Shown here one piece after another: positions 23,801 to 34,018 of a DNA stretch of 64,000 bases. The stretch covers positions 5,938,001-6,002,000 of the forward strand of contig NC_135559.1 of assembly GCF_964340395.1 (NCBI RefSeq), written 5' to 3'. Under the pieces are notes generated by a model. The model was not told the DNA's origin, did no database searches, and saw nothing but the letters and a program-made list of their open reading frames with translations. Position 1 is the first letter of the stretch. Each line of letters starts with the position of its first letter. The stretch comes from Glandiceps talaboti (taxonomy: Eukaryota; Hemichordata; Enteropneusta; Spengelidae). The position numbers and the translations under genes were made by a program.

Positions 23801-26800
23801 CTTTATCAATGCATTTTGTTTGTTTGTTTGTTTGTTTGTTTGTTTGTTTTTTCAATTGTTTGTTCATTCCTTCAATAATTAACACTGCTAGAGCACGCTT
23901 ATCTATTTTGCAAAATTGATTGACTGCAAGAATTTTTTTTGAATCAACAGTATTGCCATCCTAATCAGTTATGCATTAGCTGACAGTCAGGCCTATGTTC
24001 TGATTTGCATAATTGATTGATTTTAAGTGTTTTATAAATCCACAGTATTGCCATCCTAATCAGCTATGCATTAGCTGGCAGTCAGGCATATGTTCTGATT
24101 TGCATAATTGATTGATTTTAAGTGTTTTATAAATCCACAGTATTGCCATCCTAATCAGCTATGCATTAGCTAGCAGTCAGGCCTATGTTCTGATTTGCAT
24201 AATTGATTGATTTTAAGTGTTTTATAAATCCACAGTATTGCCATCCTAATCAGCTATGCATTAGCTGGCAGTCAGGCCTATGCTGTGATGATTGGTATCA
24301 AGTAAGTATAATGTCATTGTTATTGTTAATCTGTTAATATTGTTAAAAATCATATGGCAGAGGTTTATCAGTTTGCCTAATCAAGTGCACAGTAGGTGGA
24401 TGGAAGTGTTGCAACCATATCATACTTGCTGTTCCAAAGTTCAAGGCCAGATTAGATAGATCAAATTGTTGCAACCCTATCATACTTGCTGTTCCAAAGT
24501 TCAAGACCAGAGTAGATAGATCAAAGTGTTGCAACCCTATCATACTTGCTGTTCCAAAGTTTTATCACAGATTATCTGATCAAGTCCACAATAGGTGGAT
24601 GGGAGAGTTACAACCATTACTGTTCCTGAGTGATTGTAATTAAATTTTTTCCTGATTCTTGGAACAACAATTAAATGGTAGATGTATCTTCCATAGATAT
24701 GTATCATTAATTAACTAACACATTTCCTTTGTGTTGTATTCTGTATTATGAATGAAGTAGACTGCCATGAGCAGAATCAGATAATATACATATACTAGCT
24801 TATCTTTCTTTTAGTCTACTTGTGGTAACTTTATGCATTACTTTCGTAACTATAGCTACCAGTATGTGATACCAGCATTTATATGGGTATTGGCATTTGG
24901 GATAGTGTTTGCCCAGCCATGTATACAACCTGTGGTATCTATACTAACATTTGTGAAGGGCTCATTATTGGTAGCAACGGTAAGTAACTACCCCGGTACA
25001 TATGTACAAATGATTACTTTAAATAGTTCACATGCATGCTAGTGGTATTTGCACTTCAGTACAGTACCGAAACACATCAGGTTAGGGTTGCACTGATGTT
25101 TGTGGTGTTTTTTGCAGCACTTTCGCTTGCTATTATCAACGGTGAGAGTCTGGGTAACCTAGACTAACTTGGTGATAAAAGTGTAGGATATTCATAACTT
25201 TATTTATTGGTTTTTAGGTGGCAGTTACATTCCTCATTGGCACTGAAGTAGCTAATCCTGTTGAAAATGACTTCAGATACATTGGATCGCCATTTTTAAT
25301 GGGCACTGTGGCACTAGGTCAGTTTTTTTTATCGCAACATATTCGATATAAGACCTGTTATGAACTTGATGTTGTAGCACTATTTTAGGCTGTTACTACA
25401 CAGATAGAAGCAATTCAGGCAAAGGATTATTTTGAGATGTGATAAGTTACACATACTTTTGAAACCTGTTTTGGTTGTCCCCATTGATGAAACAGTGTTC
25501 AGATCACAGCAATTTATATTCAACAACTGTTAAGATTTTATGTTTTTACCTGAATGTAACAATAATGACTTTCATTTTCATCAGGATAAACATGTGACCA
25601 CACCTAGTGGTCAGCTGTAACTATGGAATTTGTCATTTTGATGAGGATTGTCAACCAAGCAAATCGAAAGCTGAATGTTAAAAATTAATTTCGCACAGTT
25701 TGTGTGTTATAACCTTTGCAAATCGATGGTGGCCCTGATCTTCTCAGGGGCCCAAAATAAACATATATACAAATACTGTAAATAAAAATAAGGTATGGCA
25801 AATAAAGATAAACAACAATAAAAAGTAACAAAGTAATGATCTTTTACAGGAGGTATTATCAATGTGATGCCAATGCTGTTTGGAAAGATTGCAGCTGTAG
25901 AAACACAGGTATGTAGTAGATTGCAGCTGTTGAAACACAGGTATGTAGTAGATTGCAGCTGTTGAAAGTTGAAACAGGTATGTAGTAGATTGCAGCTGTT
26001 GAAACACAGGTATGTAGTAGATTGCAGCTGTTGAAAAACAGGGATGTAGTAGATTGCAGCTGTTGAAACGCAGGTATGTAGTAGATTGCACTATTGAAAC
26101 ACATACAGGTATGTAGTAGATTGCAGCTGTAGAAACACAGGTATGTAGTAGATTGCAGCTGTAGAAACACACGTATGTAGTAGATTGCAACTGTTGAAAT
26201 ACATACAGGTATTTTATATATAGTCGATTGCAGCTGTTGAAACTCTGCCAGATACAGACAAGTGGTTTTCAGATCTAAATTGTAAACCTAATCCAAACAT
26301 TTCAGATTAGGATTAAAGTCTAGGTTTTAAAAATGGTTGTTGAACAGAGATATAGAAAACGTTGGTTCTGAACAAAAGAATGCTGTCATGTAATCCATAT
26401 AACTCCACTGATAGATAACGCTAATATAGCCCTTTAAAAGTGTTATGTAAGAACACTGCCCTCTACATACTATGCTAAGAAATGAATTTAATATGAGATT
26501 TAATATAGAACAAGAGATGAAACATAGTGAAGCATTTTGTAACATTTTGAATTTCATGTGACATGGTTGTGTTAATTTGTTTGCATCTGTAATTGATCAG
26601 TTTGATGTATTCTTTAAATAACAGAAAAAATAAAACACAAAACTGTCCTCTAAATGGTCAAGTAACAGTGTTGAAACTTTAATGTATTAAGTATGATTGT
26701 TTTACTTTTTTATTCAGGTGAAAGGATTTTTCAAATCGGTTTTTGCAGGATTAACTACTTGTGCAATATTAAATATTGTTTGGTAAGTCATCATTCACTA

Positions 26801-29800
26801 AAATTCATCAGCGTTTCATTAAATTCATTCACCTTTGCCAATATTCTTTCAACTAGTTCAAACTTTTGGGTTCTCAAGAGTCATTTCATGATTTTCTATC
26901 ATATATATTGAAAAAATATATATCTGGTTCTGGTCTGGGTAAACTTTCTAAAGTGGTGTGACGATGCGAATTTTTTTTTTCCTAATTTTTTATTTTTTTT
27001 TTGCAAATTAGTAAATATACATTTTTTTGACACTTTACATACTCTGTTCTATCATATTTATCTCTTGAAAAACTACCGTTTTCTTCGAAGCAGTTTAGGC
27101 TTTGTATTTAAGCAGCCTTGGCATGTAGGGTAGATTTCAGCTGCTTGTTCTCCTGATATCAGGAATAAATAAGGAACGGAAAAGCAAAAATTATCAGTAA
27201 AAAAAGGATCGACGCGAGGGTATTAAGGGCACGCGCACGCTGACCAGAACCAGATATATATATTTTTTTTGGCCTTATGCATGTTTACTGAGATACACAG
27301 AATTGAAACTTTCCTCGTTCATTGTCTTTCATCTATGCCATTGCAACTCTTTGGAACAAACTGCTCACCACTCTCTGCTCTGCACCCAGTATTGAGACTT
27401 TTGAGTCAAGACTAAAGACATATATTCTCGAGTCTCGAAGAGAGCTTATTTGTGACAGTATTTATTGTAAAGTACCAGTGAGCATTGCATGATTGATACC
27501 AGGTGCTTATATAAATCTCTTTACCATATATTGTATCATTGTTCAATGTATTTCCTTAATGGACACACATGGTCTCATAGAAATGGAAATGTATAGCAGA
27601 ATGTAAATAGTCATGATTGTTTTGTTTAAAAGTAATGAACACTAAGGAGTCAAGTAATAAGCACTAAGGAGTCAAGTAATAAGCACTAAGGAGTCATGAA
27701 TATTCTGTGTCACTAATTGTGCTTCATCTTATTGCAGGTGTTGGGCTGTTCTTGAAATCGTACCACAACTGAATTGCCTCCAAAGTATGATAGGTAGAGA
27801 TGTACTTGACAATAGCACAGCTAGCAGTGCAGCAACACAACAATCATCATCAACAGCTGCAGCACAATCTGCAGCAACATTAACAACAACAGAAATAGCA
27901 TCACATATCTCATTAAGTGTTTCTACAATACTACCAACTACCACACATCCAGTTGTCAATTGTCTCCGCAATATATCTCTCCACAGGTTGGTGTTATGTT
28001 ACTTTCTTCGACATCAACATTACAACAATCTTTGTTCGTATCTTATAAATAATATGTCATTTTACTTCTAAGCCTTAGACCGCTGTTCAGTAAAGACATA
28101 TAATCACAATGGGGTTGATATGATAACCCATTTCAAGAGAATTTTTCATAACACTGTAGATATGATAATGTCTTATTACAGAAAGACAGAAATGAACGTC
28201 CATGTAAGATATTGAATAATCATTAGCAATTTATGAATAGATAGAATGTGGATTATTAGCAGTGATTCACCACCAGTGGTAATTCACTGCGGTACTCAGT
28301 CTATCACAGATGCAATCTGATTAAAATCTGATGTGGTGAAAGTGGCTAGATGCCTTCATTTACCTCTATTTCCATCATTTTGTATCGTTTATTTTGTTCT
28401 GAACGCCACAAGCAGATGGACAGTTGTGAAATCCTTAAATTTAGATTTAGGTGAACACCATGTCAAGTTATCCTTTATAAAGACATTTCTGTGTATGTAA
28501 GGCCAAAAAAAAAGAAGAAAAAAGAATTGTTTCTGGTCAGCGCGTGCATCACTTAAATACCCTCGCCGCTGTCTTTTGTGTGTGTGTGTTTGTCCAGCAC
28601 ATGCAGTCTGCAGATCCTGGGGAGAACCACAAAAATAACCCTCCCTACTTCAGTGAATACAACTGCAGAGTCAATCATGAACAGGCAAATGATATCTGCC
28701 CCCCAAGTACACACTTGCTCTAAAGTAATGAATAAAAAGAACAGTAACTGCCATAATAGTAGATTGAGTGTAACAGGCTTGTTGAGAATTAAAAAAACCA
28801 AAAAAACAAACAAAGAAGAAAACGTGTTGTCACACATTTTAGACAATCTGTCCTGACCTGACCAGAAACAATTCTTTTTTTTTTGCCTAAAACTCATTGA
28901 TATTTGTGTTTTTAATACCACAAAATCAATGTTTAATAGTATTATGTCATTGTAAGATGTGTATGATTTATGAACAGATGTATTGTTGAATCAAATATAT
29001 TTAGAAATCATAGAAATTTAAATAAAGAAACCAAACTCACTCTTTCTACACATATGTGCATACAGTCCTAACATAGGTTCTCTAATACATGTATTAATGT
29101 TTAACGTTTCTCAGTAAAGTAGTCAGATTTCTTCACAACTTTGAAACTCTCTTTCTTCCTGTCTTTGTGAACAGTTCTAAAGAACAGGGAGAAATAGCCA
29201 CTATTCCTCTTATAAAAGTAAGTTTTATCACTCTTCTCTGTCATTGTGTTAAAAGTGGCACAAGCTGAGTCGGTATCCTATTTGACTCTAGTGACAATAC
29301 TTACATAAAACCTATACTGTCCAGTATAATATTAAAGGTCCAAAGGTGATTTTAAATGCCCCATAACACAACCTTGAGGAATGTTCTTTAGATGTCTCTT
29401 AACCAGTAAATGCAAAGCTAACTATTCAGAACTGCATGATAATTGAGAAAAAAGAGTTAAAATTGGCGACCAGCAGCCGATCCGAGCAGCCATGAATTTA
29501 CAGTTATACTGCCTAGTCCTAGGGGATTATGATGTCATAGAGGAGAGCATTTCGTCTTAGTCCGCCAGTTTTAACTCATTTTTTCTCACTTATCATGTAA
29601 TTTTGAATAGTCAGCTTTGCAAAGATATATGAATAACATTTTTCAAGGTTGTGATATGGGGCCACCATTTAAAATCACCTTTAATATTCATACATGCCTG
29701 TGATGGCACTGAAATCATGTTTGGCATTGTTAACACACTTGATAGCATAATAGTCACAGTGGTAACCTTGATATTTAGTATGCATATAATAAATGATGTC

Positions 29801-32800
29801 AACCGAATCATTCTTTTTTATTATCCCAAAATACCAGATATGAGTTCTTTCATTAGCAAGTGATGAATAAATTATGTGATCGAATCATTTATTCATTATT
29901 CCTGATTACTGAGTTTGAGTTAAGCCAATAGCAATTCATTGGGAGTAAGCATGATTTATTTAATAGTTAGAATACTACATGTCTTTTAACCTACAGCAAA
30001 AATTATGCCCAACTTGTATAAACTCAGCTTGTGTGCTTTTAAAGTTTTCTGTAAATTAGTAAATCTCACATAACTAGATAATCATATCATGGATCCTCTT
30101 GCCAGATGATCCCAGTATATGAATGAATATATGAACCGAGGCACATCATGAAAACAATCATTTCATTTCTTGGTTAACATCATGACTTTCACTCCATGCT
30201 CTATGCATACATTACTATATTTATCACTGAGAATAAATTAACCTTGTTCTATTCTGACCCTCTAGCAACATGTAAAATATTATTGTAGGTACCAGGAATT
30301 ACCTTATTGTATTATACTGTACACAATTCTCAGTACCTGAAATAGAACATTATTGCCTAGGCACATCATAGAAATAGTAAACATTCTATTTCTTGGTTGA
30401 CTCCATAACTTCCACTCCACACTCTTCACATGCATTACTATAGGCACACATGAAAATAAGTCAACCTTCTCATTCTCTTTTTACACTCTAGCATGAGGTA
30501 AAAAGCTCTAGTAGGTACTGAAAATAAGTCAACCTTCTCATTCTCTTTTTATCCTCTAGCATGAGGTAAAAAACTCTAGTAGGTACTTAAAATAAGTCAG
30601 CCTTCTCGTTCTCTTGTTACTCTAGCATGAGGTAAAAAGCTATTGCATGTACCGAGCATTGCTGTACAAATGGGATGTCTGTTAGTGTGTTATTAACTTT
30701 AAAAAGAAACATCTTTATATTTTGTTCTGTTTCAGATTATTGAGGCAGAGTACCCCGAGTATAACTGGGTTGCTCTTTTAGTTGAAATGTTTATAATAAT
30801 CAGTATAACAGTATCATTTTTAACAATTGGGTCTGCCATGATACACACATGTAAGTATATACTGAAATATCCTAACATTAAAAACTAACATTATTATTGT
30901 TATTTGAACAGATGTGTGACTCTACAGTTTGTTCTTGGACATATTCAGTGTTGAAACTTGTCTTAAGTTCAGTGATAAAGAATTCCTAAGTTTAGATGGA
31001 CATTTTGATAAAAAAAAATGATCAAGCCTTCATTCTTAATTTAGAATACTTGATCTGCCTCTCAGCTTTGTACCAAATCATCTGAAAACAGTTTGTTTGT
31101 ATTTAACTGAAATTAGAAGTCGGGAATTATTATAAAGATAATCTTTACCAATCAGTTAGTGTTTTGTTTGCAGTGTCAGGATGGCTGGATTCTCTCTGGA
31201 CACAGGATCATTTTATCAACTATGCTGCAGTCCATGTTAAGAGTAAATGTGAATGCTGTTCAGGGAAATGGTAAGTTTTAAAATCATACAACTAGAAATG
31301 CAAGCAAGTGAATCCCAGCATCTTATTATTAAGGTTGTAATATGGATGACAAATGGCTAATTTTTTTTGTATGTTTAATTCAAAGCAGACATGTCAGTTT
31401 CTCCCTGTGCTAGTAATAAATTGTATTGTATTGTATTGTATTGTATTGTATTGTATTGCATTGCATTGCATTGCATTGCATTGCATTGTATTGTATTGCA
31501 TTGCATTGCATTGCATTGCATTGCATTGCATTGCATTGTATTGTATTGTATTGCATTGCATTGCATTGCATTGCATTGTATTGTATTGTATTGCATTGCA
31601 TTGCATTGCATTGCATTGCATTGCATTGCATTGCATTGCATTGCATTGCATTGCATTGAATTGTATTGTATTGCATTGCATTGCATTGTATTGTATTGTA
31701 TTGTATTGTATTGTATTGCATTGCATTGTATTGTATTGCATTGCATTGTATTGCATTGCATTGCATTGCATTGTATTGTATTGTATTGTATTGTATTGCA
31801 TTGTATTGTATTGTATTGTATTGCATTGCATTGCATTGCATTGAATTGTATTGAATTGTATTGTATTGCATTGCATTGCATCGCATTGCATCGCATTGCA
31901 TTGCATTGCATTGTATTTATTTTAGATTTATAAATTTTTAATCAATAAAACAGCTTTACTGTCTTTTCATACTTCAAAAAACAACGTGAATTTATAGACC
32001 AAAGTCAGTGTTTGTGACTCAATGAATTGCAAAAAACAGAAAGTGTGCGAAAACTTTGTAATTGTGTGCATAGGATGTGATTGATAGATAAACTGAGACT
32101 GATTTTCAGATGTATTCTCTCGTAAGGAGATACTTTAAGTCTTTTGTTCTAATAATTGTGTTTATTTTTTTTTTTACAGTGTATGCAGGTCATTTCTATC
32201 ACTTGCAGCATTTGGTATTGTATTTACAGTTTCAATGTTGAACCCAAAGGTCAGTACTTCGTATACACTATTATAGCTGCAGGTGGAACGTTTTTTTTTT
32301 TAAAATCTTCTGTCTGTTATTCATATTAAATATCGTACATGGTTAACATTATTGCATCACCTGTGGGTAAACATTATTGGCAGCTGTATACATGATAAAT
32401 CAAATCTAATTGATTTTTGGGATCAGTGCCCTTGGCAATCACAATTTCAACCTGTGTCTGTACTGCTAATGGATAATATGGGACACTTGTTAATATGTAC
32501 AATATCTAATAATAGGTATTTTAATAATTTATTGTAGTCATCTGATCACAAATAATACTCCAGTTACAACTAGTACAGTTTTAATATGGTGACAGTTTCA
32601 AAACTGAAGTTTGGCTCAAGATTTAAACTTATCGACACACTACCAACAGATACTATTGACAAATGTCAACATGTGTCAACTGTTGTGCCTCTTACCAGTT
32701 ATTGTGAAGATCAGATTAATTAATATAACTGAAATGTTGTTTATTGCAGGGTTTTGTAACAATGCTTGATAAAGTAGCGTCACTTGTACTTAATTTAGAA

Positions 32801-33596
32801 GTTGGATTCTTTGTCTTTATCATGATTAAAATGGCAAGAAGGAAAAATTATAAGTAAGTTGAAATATTTTCACATTATTGCTCTTCTAGGGTGTAACCTA
32901 GACTATGAACATTTCTCTTGACTTTTTTTTGTAATTTATCTTTAATACTATTTTTGCTGCTGAAATTAACAGAATTTAAACATGGTGTGCGTTGGACGTT
33001 CGATGGAGTCAAGATGACTGTTCTAACCCACCGTACTTTCATTGCTATGAATTATTCATGAGTGCCCTCATTTATTTGCATAACAAAACAAATGTAGCAT
33101 TTTTGCTTGCACAGGACTATATTACATGTATTACGACATTCATTGACATACGTACGACATGTTCACTTCAGGGATAAGGTTAGGACTATCCGTGGATAGT
33201 AAAATTTACTTCACATCCAAGTTGTTCAGTTGTCCACCATGATTATGTAAATATTATGCCAATTTTCTGCCATAGCTTTGTCAGGCAACTCTCTGTATAG
33301 CTTTCTCAGGCAACTTTGTGTACAGCTCTGACAACTTTGTTTCTTCCAAATCCTAATTGGTCACAGTCCTTTAAACAAAAAGCACACTAAAATGTGATTA
33401 TTTTGCCCTTTAATTTAGAAGGATAATAATTAATAATGGTTTCTTGTTTTACAGAGATTTAAAAGTTCCGTGGCAGATGAATAAATGCATGTATCCACTT
33501 CATTATCTGTTGTTCTTCTACTTCATGTTTGCTGTTGTCTATGATATCTTTATCTCAACCTATGAACTTGTGATGAAGAAAGAACTGAGATTCTGA
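14143..33596 (+). CDS. APC-superfamily multi-pass transporter (amino-acid-permease-like)
   Basis: Eighteen exons join in phase: 14143-14269, 15841-15882, 16516-16589, 16980-17048, 22068-22191, 23181-23313 (6a) or 23357-23489 (6b), 24236-24301, 24856-24979, 25218-25317, 25850-25908, 26718-26782, 27738-27986, 29175-29217, 30736-30850, 31174-31270, 32180-32249, 32750-32853 and 33455-33596. They encode 600 aa. About 11 hydrophobic segments are visible. TM1 carries GTGILGLP (residues 52-59), the broken-helix signature of APC-fold amino acid transporters such as the Trp/Tyr permease and AAAP groups. A cytoplasmic acidic loop (about 117-128, EEDDEEEEDE) follows TM2. A large Ser/Thr/Ala/Gln-rich loop (about 340-415, exon 12) has NST and NIS sequons. 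Substrate is unknown. MADSEA at 14158 is an alternative start in better context. The exon 4 donor (GTTAGA) is weak. Confidence 0.85.
14825..14905. repeat. (TTG)n/(GTG)n trinucleotide repeat
   Basis: About 75 bp of GTT triplets followed by GTG triplets and a mixed tail, in intron 1 of the transporter gene. The long Leu/Val and Gln/His frames are repeat artefacts. Confidence 0.95.
15160..15410 (+). mobile_element. Diverged TIR family 1 copy 3
   Basis: Contains ATCAAAATAGTGTAAACACT and a flanking GTTGCATAAGTGGGTATCA that align with the interior of the 3278-3584 and 9322-9619 elements (GATCAAGATAGTGTAA, GTGGGTGATA). The ends are too decayed to define. It lies in intron 1 of the transporter. Confidence 0.4.
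17207..17328 (+). mobile_element. L2/CR1-type 3' tail with (GATTA)n, inserted in a repeat
   Basis: About 120 bp ending TTTGTAAACCGCATTGTG...CATGCACTATATAAGAAAA followed by four GATTA repeats. GTAAA(G/C)CGC...GCGC-like...TATATAA plus a short tandem tail is the known end of L2/CR1 LINEs and tail-sharing SINEs. A related genomic copy at 19811-19990 has the flanking sequence but lacks this segment, so it behaves as an insertion. It lies in transporter intron 4. Confidence 0.65.
19811..19990 (+). repeat. Intronic repeat, second copy of 17100-17400
   Basis: Shares TCTAATGATAGCCAAATTTT, AACTGGCATTTCTTGTGAGT, AGTAAGAGATAGGGG and ACTAGAAATTGTGTGT with 17100-17400 but lacks the 17207-17328 segment. 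Both are in transporter intron 4. It is a dispersed or duplicated intronic sequence of unknown class. Confidence 0.7.
20948..21432. repeat. About 75-bp minisatellite in transporter intron 4
   Basis: Seven starts of CTTCACCAAGT(T/A)(T/C)ATTTAC at about 20948, 21037, 21112, 21186, 21261, 21335 and 21418. Each is followed by a CTACACACATAACATGACAG-type stretch and a TATGCA.CTTCA end. Alternating variants suggest a higher-order pair. Confidence 0.85.
22165..22690 (+). repeat. Tandem array derived from exon 5 end plus donor
   Basis: The last bases of exon 5 and its donor (GGCAACAAAGTAGAATTCTCAG then GTGTGTATTT) recur about every 49 bp as AGAATTTTCAGGTGTGTAT. There are roughly four close copies to about 22380 and four more diverged copies to about 22690. 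Most copies keep an AG/GT junction resembling the authentic donor at 22192. Confidence 0.85.
23181..23313 (+). CDS. Transporter exon 6a (alternative exon)
   Basis: 133 nt, entry phase 1 and exit phase 2, between TTCATTGGCAG and GTAAGTATT. It encodes residues 146-190: a pre-TM3 segment with HVIIPKGEEVQRPDLHMM and the first half of TM3 (VLFLPCCIRQAFDLVLFIN). It is 34/45 identical to exon 6b in my manual comparison and interchangeable with it in frame. Including both would shift the frame, since 133 is not a multiple of 3. Confidence 0.85.
23357..23489 (+). CDS. Transporter exon 6b (alternative exon)
   Basis: 133 nt with the same phases as 6a, between TTCATCAACAG and GTAAGTATA. It encodes HVIIPKGEEIQHPNLHML and VLFLPCCIRQSFDVVIFLH. 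Most differences from 6a are conservative (V/I, L/V, A/S), with D/N and R/H changes before the helix, which fits retained function rather than decay. The intervening intron (23314-23356) is only 43 bp. Confidence 0.85.
23571..23615 (+). pseudogene. Relic third copy of exon 6
   Basis: TGTAAGGCAGTGTTTTGATG followed by TAGCCATTTTCTCAATTTAT matches the end of exons 6a and 6b (...RQ.FDV.IF...). It has a 1-bp frameshift and no functional donor; the 5' part is missing. It is followed immediately by a (CATT)n microsatellite. Confidence 0.6.
23640..23757. repeat. (CATT)n microsatellite
   Basis: About 115 bp of CATT/CATC repeats directly after the exon 6 relic. A second (TTTG)n tract follows at about 23817-23850. 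It lies in the transporter intron between exons 6b and 7. Confidence 0.95.
23951..24301 (+). repeat. Four tandem 95-bp copies of exon 7 acceptor and 5' part
   Basis: Exon 7 starts recur exactly every 95 bp, at 23951, 24046, 24141 and 24236. Each is preceded by (T)CAACAG or CCACAG and begins TATTGCCATCCTAATCAG. Only the last copy continues into GCTGTGATGATTGGTATCAA and the donor GTAAGT at 24302. The first three diverge after GGC(C/A)TATG and have no good donor. The gene therefore has four near-identical 3' splice sites but one complete exon 7 (24236-24301). Confidence 0.9.
24390..24600. repeat. 60-bp tandem repeat in intron 7
   Basis: About three copies of a 60-bp unit with GTTGCAACC(C/A)TATCATAC and TGCTGTTCCAAAGTTCAAG, in the transporter intron after exon 7. 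It has no coding meaning. Confidence 0.8.
25888..26245 (+). repeat. Tandem array derived from exon 10 end plus donor
   Basis: About eleven copies of a 32-bp unit equal to the end of exon 10 and its donor (GATTGCAGCTGTAGAAACAC, AG, GTATGTAGTA), starting with the authentic one (exon end 25908). At least eight copies keep AGGTATGT, so there is a ladder of consensus-like 5' splice sites. The unit is not a multiple of three and stops appear within two units, so downstream donors would give truncated proteins. Confidence 0.9.
26910..27274. mobile_element. TIR element, family 2, copy A (MITE-like)
   Basis: Inverted ends TATATATCTGGTTCTGGTC (left) and GACCAGAACCAGATATATA (right), with a right terminus TTTTTTTTGGCC. 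The right arm, read inverted (CTGGTCAGCG...TTAATACCCTCGCG), matches the arm of the element at 28499-28889. No transposase was seen. It lies in transporter intron 11. Confidence 0.7.
27312..27492 (+). mobile_element. C-terminal remnant of a non-LTR reverse transcriptase
   Basis: A + strand frame reads ...FPRSLSFIYAIATLWNKLL... then APSIETFESRLKTYI and stops at TGA 27490-27492. LWN.L plus S.ETF.SRLKT is the conserved C-terminal signature of L2/CR1-like ORF2 proteins. It lies in transporter intron 11, beside the family 2 element. Confidence 0.75.
27636..27702. repeat. Short 25-bp tandem repeat
   Basis: Three copies of AAGCACTAAGGAGTCAAGTAAT just upstream of transporter exon 12 (acceptor at 27737). 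Confidence 0.8.
28499..28889. mobile_element. TIR element, family 2, copy B (MITE-like)
   Basis: Ends AAGGCCAAAAAAAAAG (left) and TTTTTTTTTTGCCT (right), followed inward by AGAATTGTTTCTGGTCAG in inverted orientation on both sides. It shares GTCAGCG.GTGC and TTAAATACCCTCGC with copy A. It lies in transporter intron 12. Confidence 0.75.
29330..29688. mobile_element. MITE-like element with about 140-bp inverted repeats
   Basis: Left AATATTAAAGGT...GGTGATTTTAAATG...CCCCATAACACAACCTTGA pairs with right TCAAGGTTGTGATATGGGG...CATTTAAAATCACC...ACCTTTAATATT. The pairing continues inward through GAGAAAAAAGAGTTAAAA / TTTTAACTCATTTTTTCTC. Its interior is short and non-coding. It lies in transporter intron 13. 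Confidence 0.8.
30130..30660 (+). repeat. Nested direct repeats ending in an acceptor-like motif
   Basis: Two diverged copies of about 230 bp (starting GGCACATCAT at about 30140 and 30360) are followed by extra copies of a roughly 67-bp subunit. The subunit ends TTCTCATTCTCTTTTTA(C/T)(A/C)CTCTAG, CATGAGGTAAAAAGCT. The pyrimidine run plus CTAG looks like a 3' splice site, but no exon follows. It lies in transporter intron 13, upstream of exon 14. Confidence 0.7.
31424..31916. repeat. 490-bp (ATTGY)n pentanucleotide array
   Basis: Nearly 100 copies of ATTGT or ATTGC occur in alternating homogeneous blocks (runs of T-type, then C-type), with rare ATTGA and ATCGC variants. All six frames are open over much of it, which produces many spurious frames. 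It lies in transporter intron 15, about 150 bp after exon 15. Confidence 0.98.
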
Positions 33597-33624
33597 AGTG
33601 CCTTGGAAGATCTTCACCTCTGAT

Positions 33625-34018
33625 CACCTGTCAAAAATTACCTTGGTGACATGCCAAGAATTACCCTGGTGGCATGCCAAGAATTTACCCTAATGACATG
33701 CCAAGAATTACCCTGATGACATGCCAAGAATTACCCTGGTGGCATGCAAAGAATTACCCTGATGACATGCCAAGAATTACCCTGATGACATGCCAAGAAT
33801 TACCCTGGTGGCATGCAAAGAATTACCCTAGTGACATTTCAAGAGATACCGTGGTGACATGCCAAGAATTACCCTGGTGGCAGGCCAAGACTTACCCTGA
33901 TGGCATACCAAGACTTACCCTGATAGCATGCCAAGAATTACCCAGGTGACATGCCAAGAATTACTCTGGTGGCAGGCCAAGACCTACCCTGATGGCATAC
34001 CAAGACTTACCCTGATAG
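33625..34018 (+). repeat. 23-bp minisatellite in transporter 3' UTR
   Basis: About 17 copies of ATTACCCTGATGACATGCCA-AGA variants (GGTGGC, GATGGC, GGTGAC), beginning about 30 bp after the stop codon and so probably transcribed. Three units equal 23 codons, which explains the long open frame in it. Confidence 0.9.

Noticed and set aside
24815-24979. Longer version of transporter exon 8 from the acceptor at 24814
   Set aside because: That start gives the wrong phase from exon 7 (stop after about 18 codons); the acceptor at 24855 restores frame and gives a continuous TM segment.
31353-31933. Several open frames of 160-180 codons on both strands
   Set aside because: All are translations of the ATTGY pentamer array; open in every frame and not protein-like.
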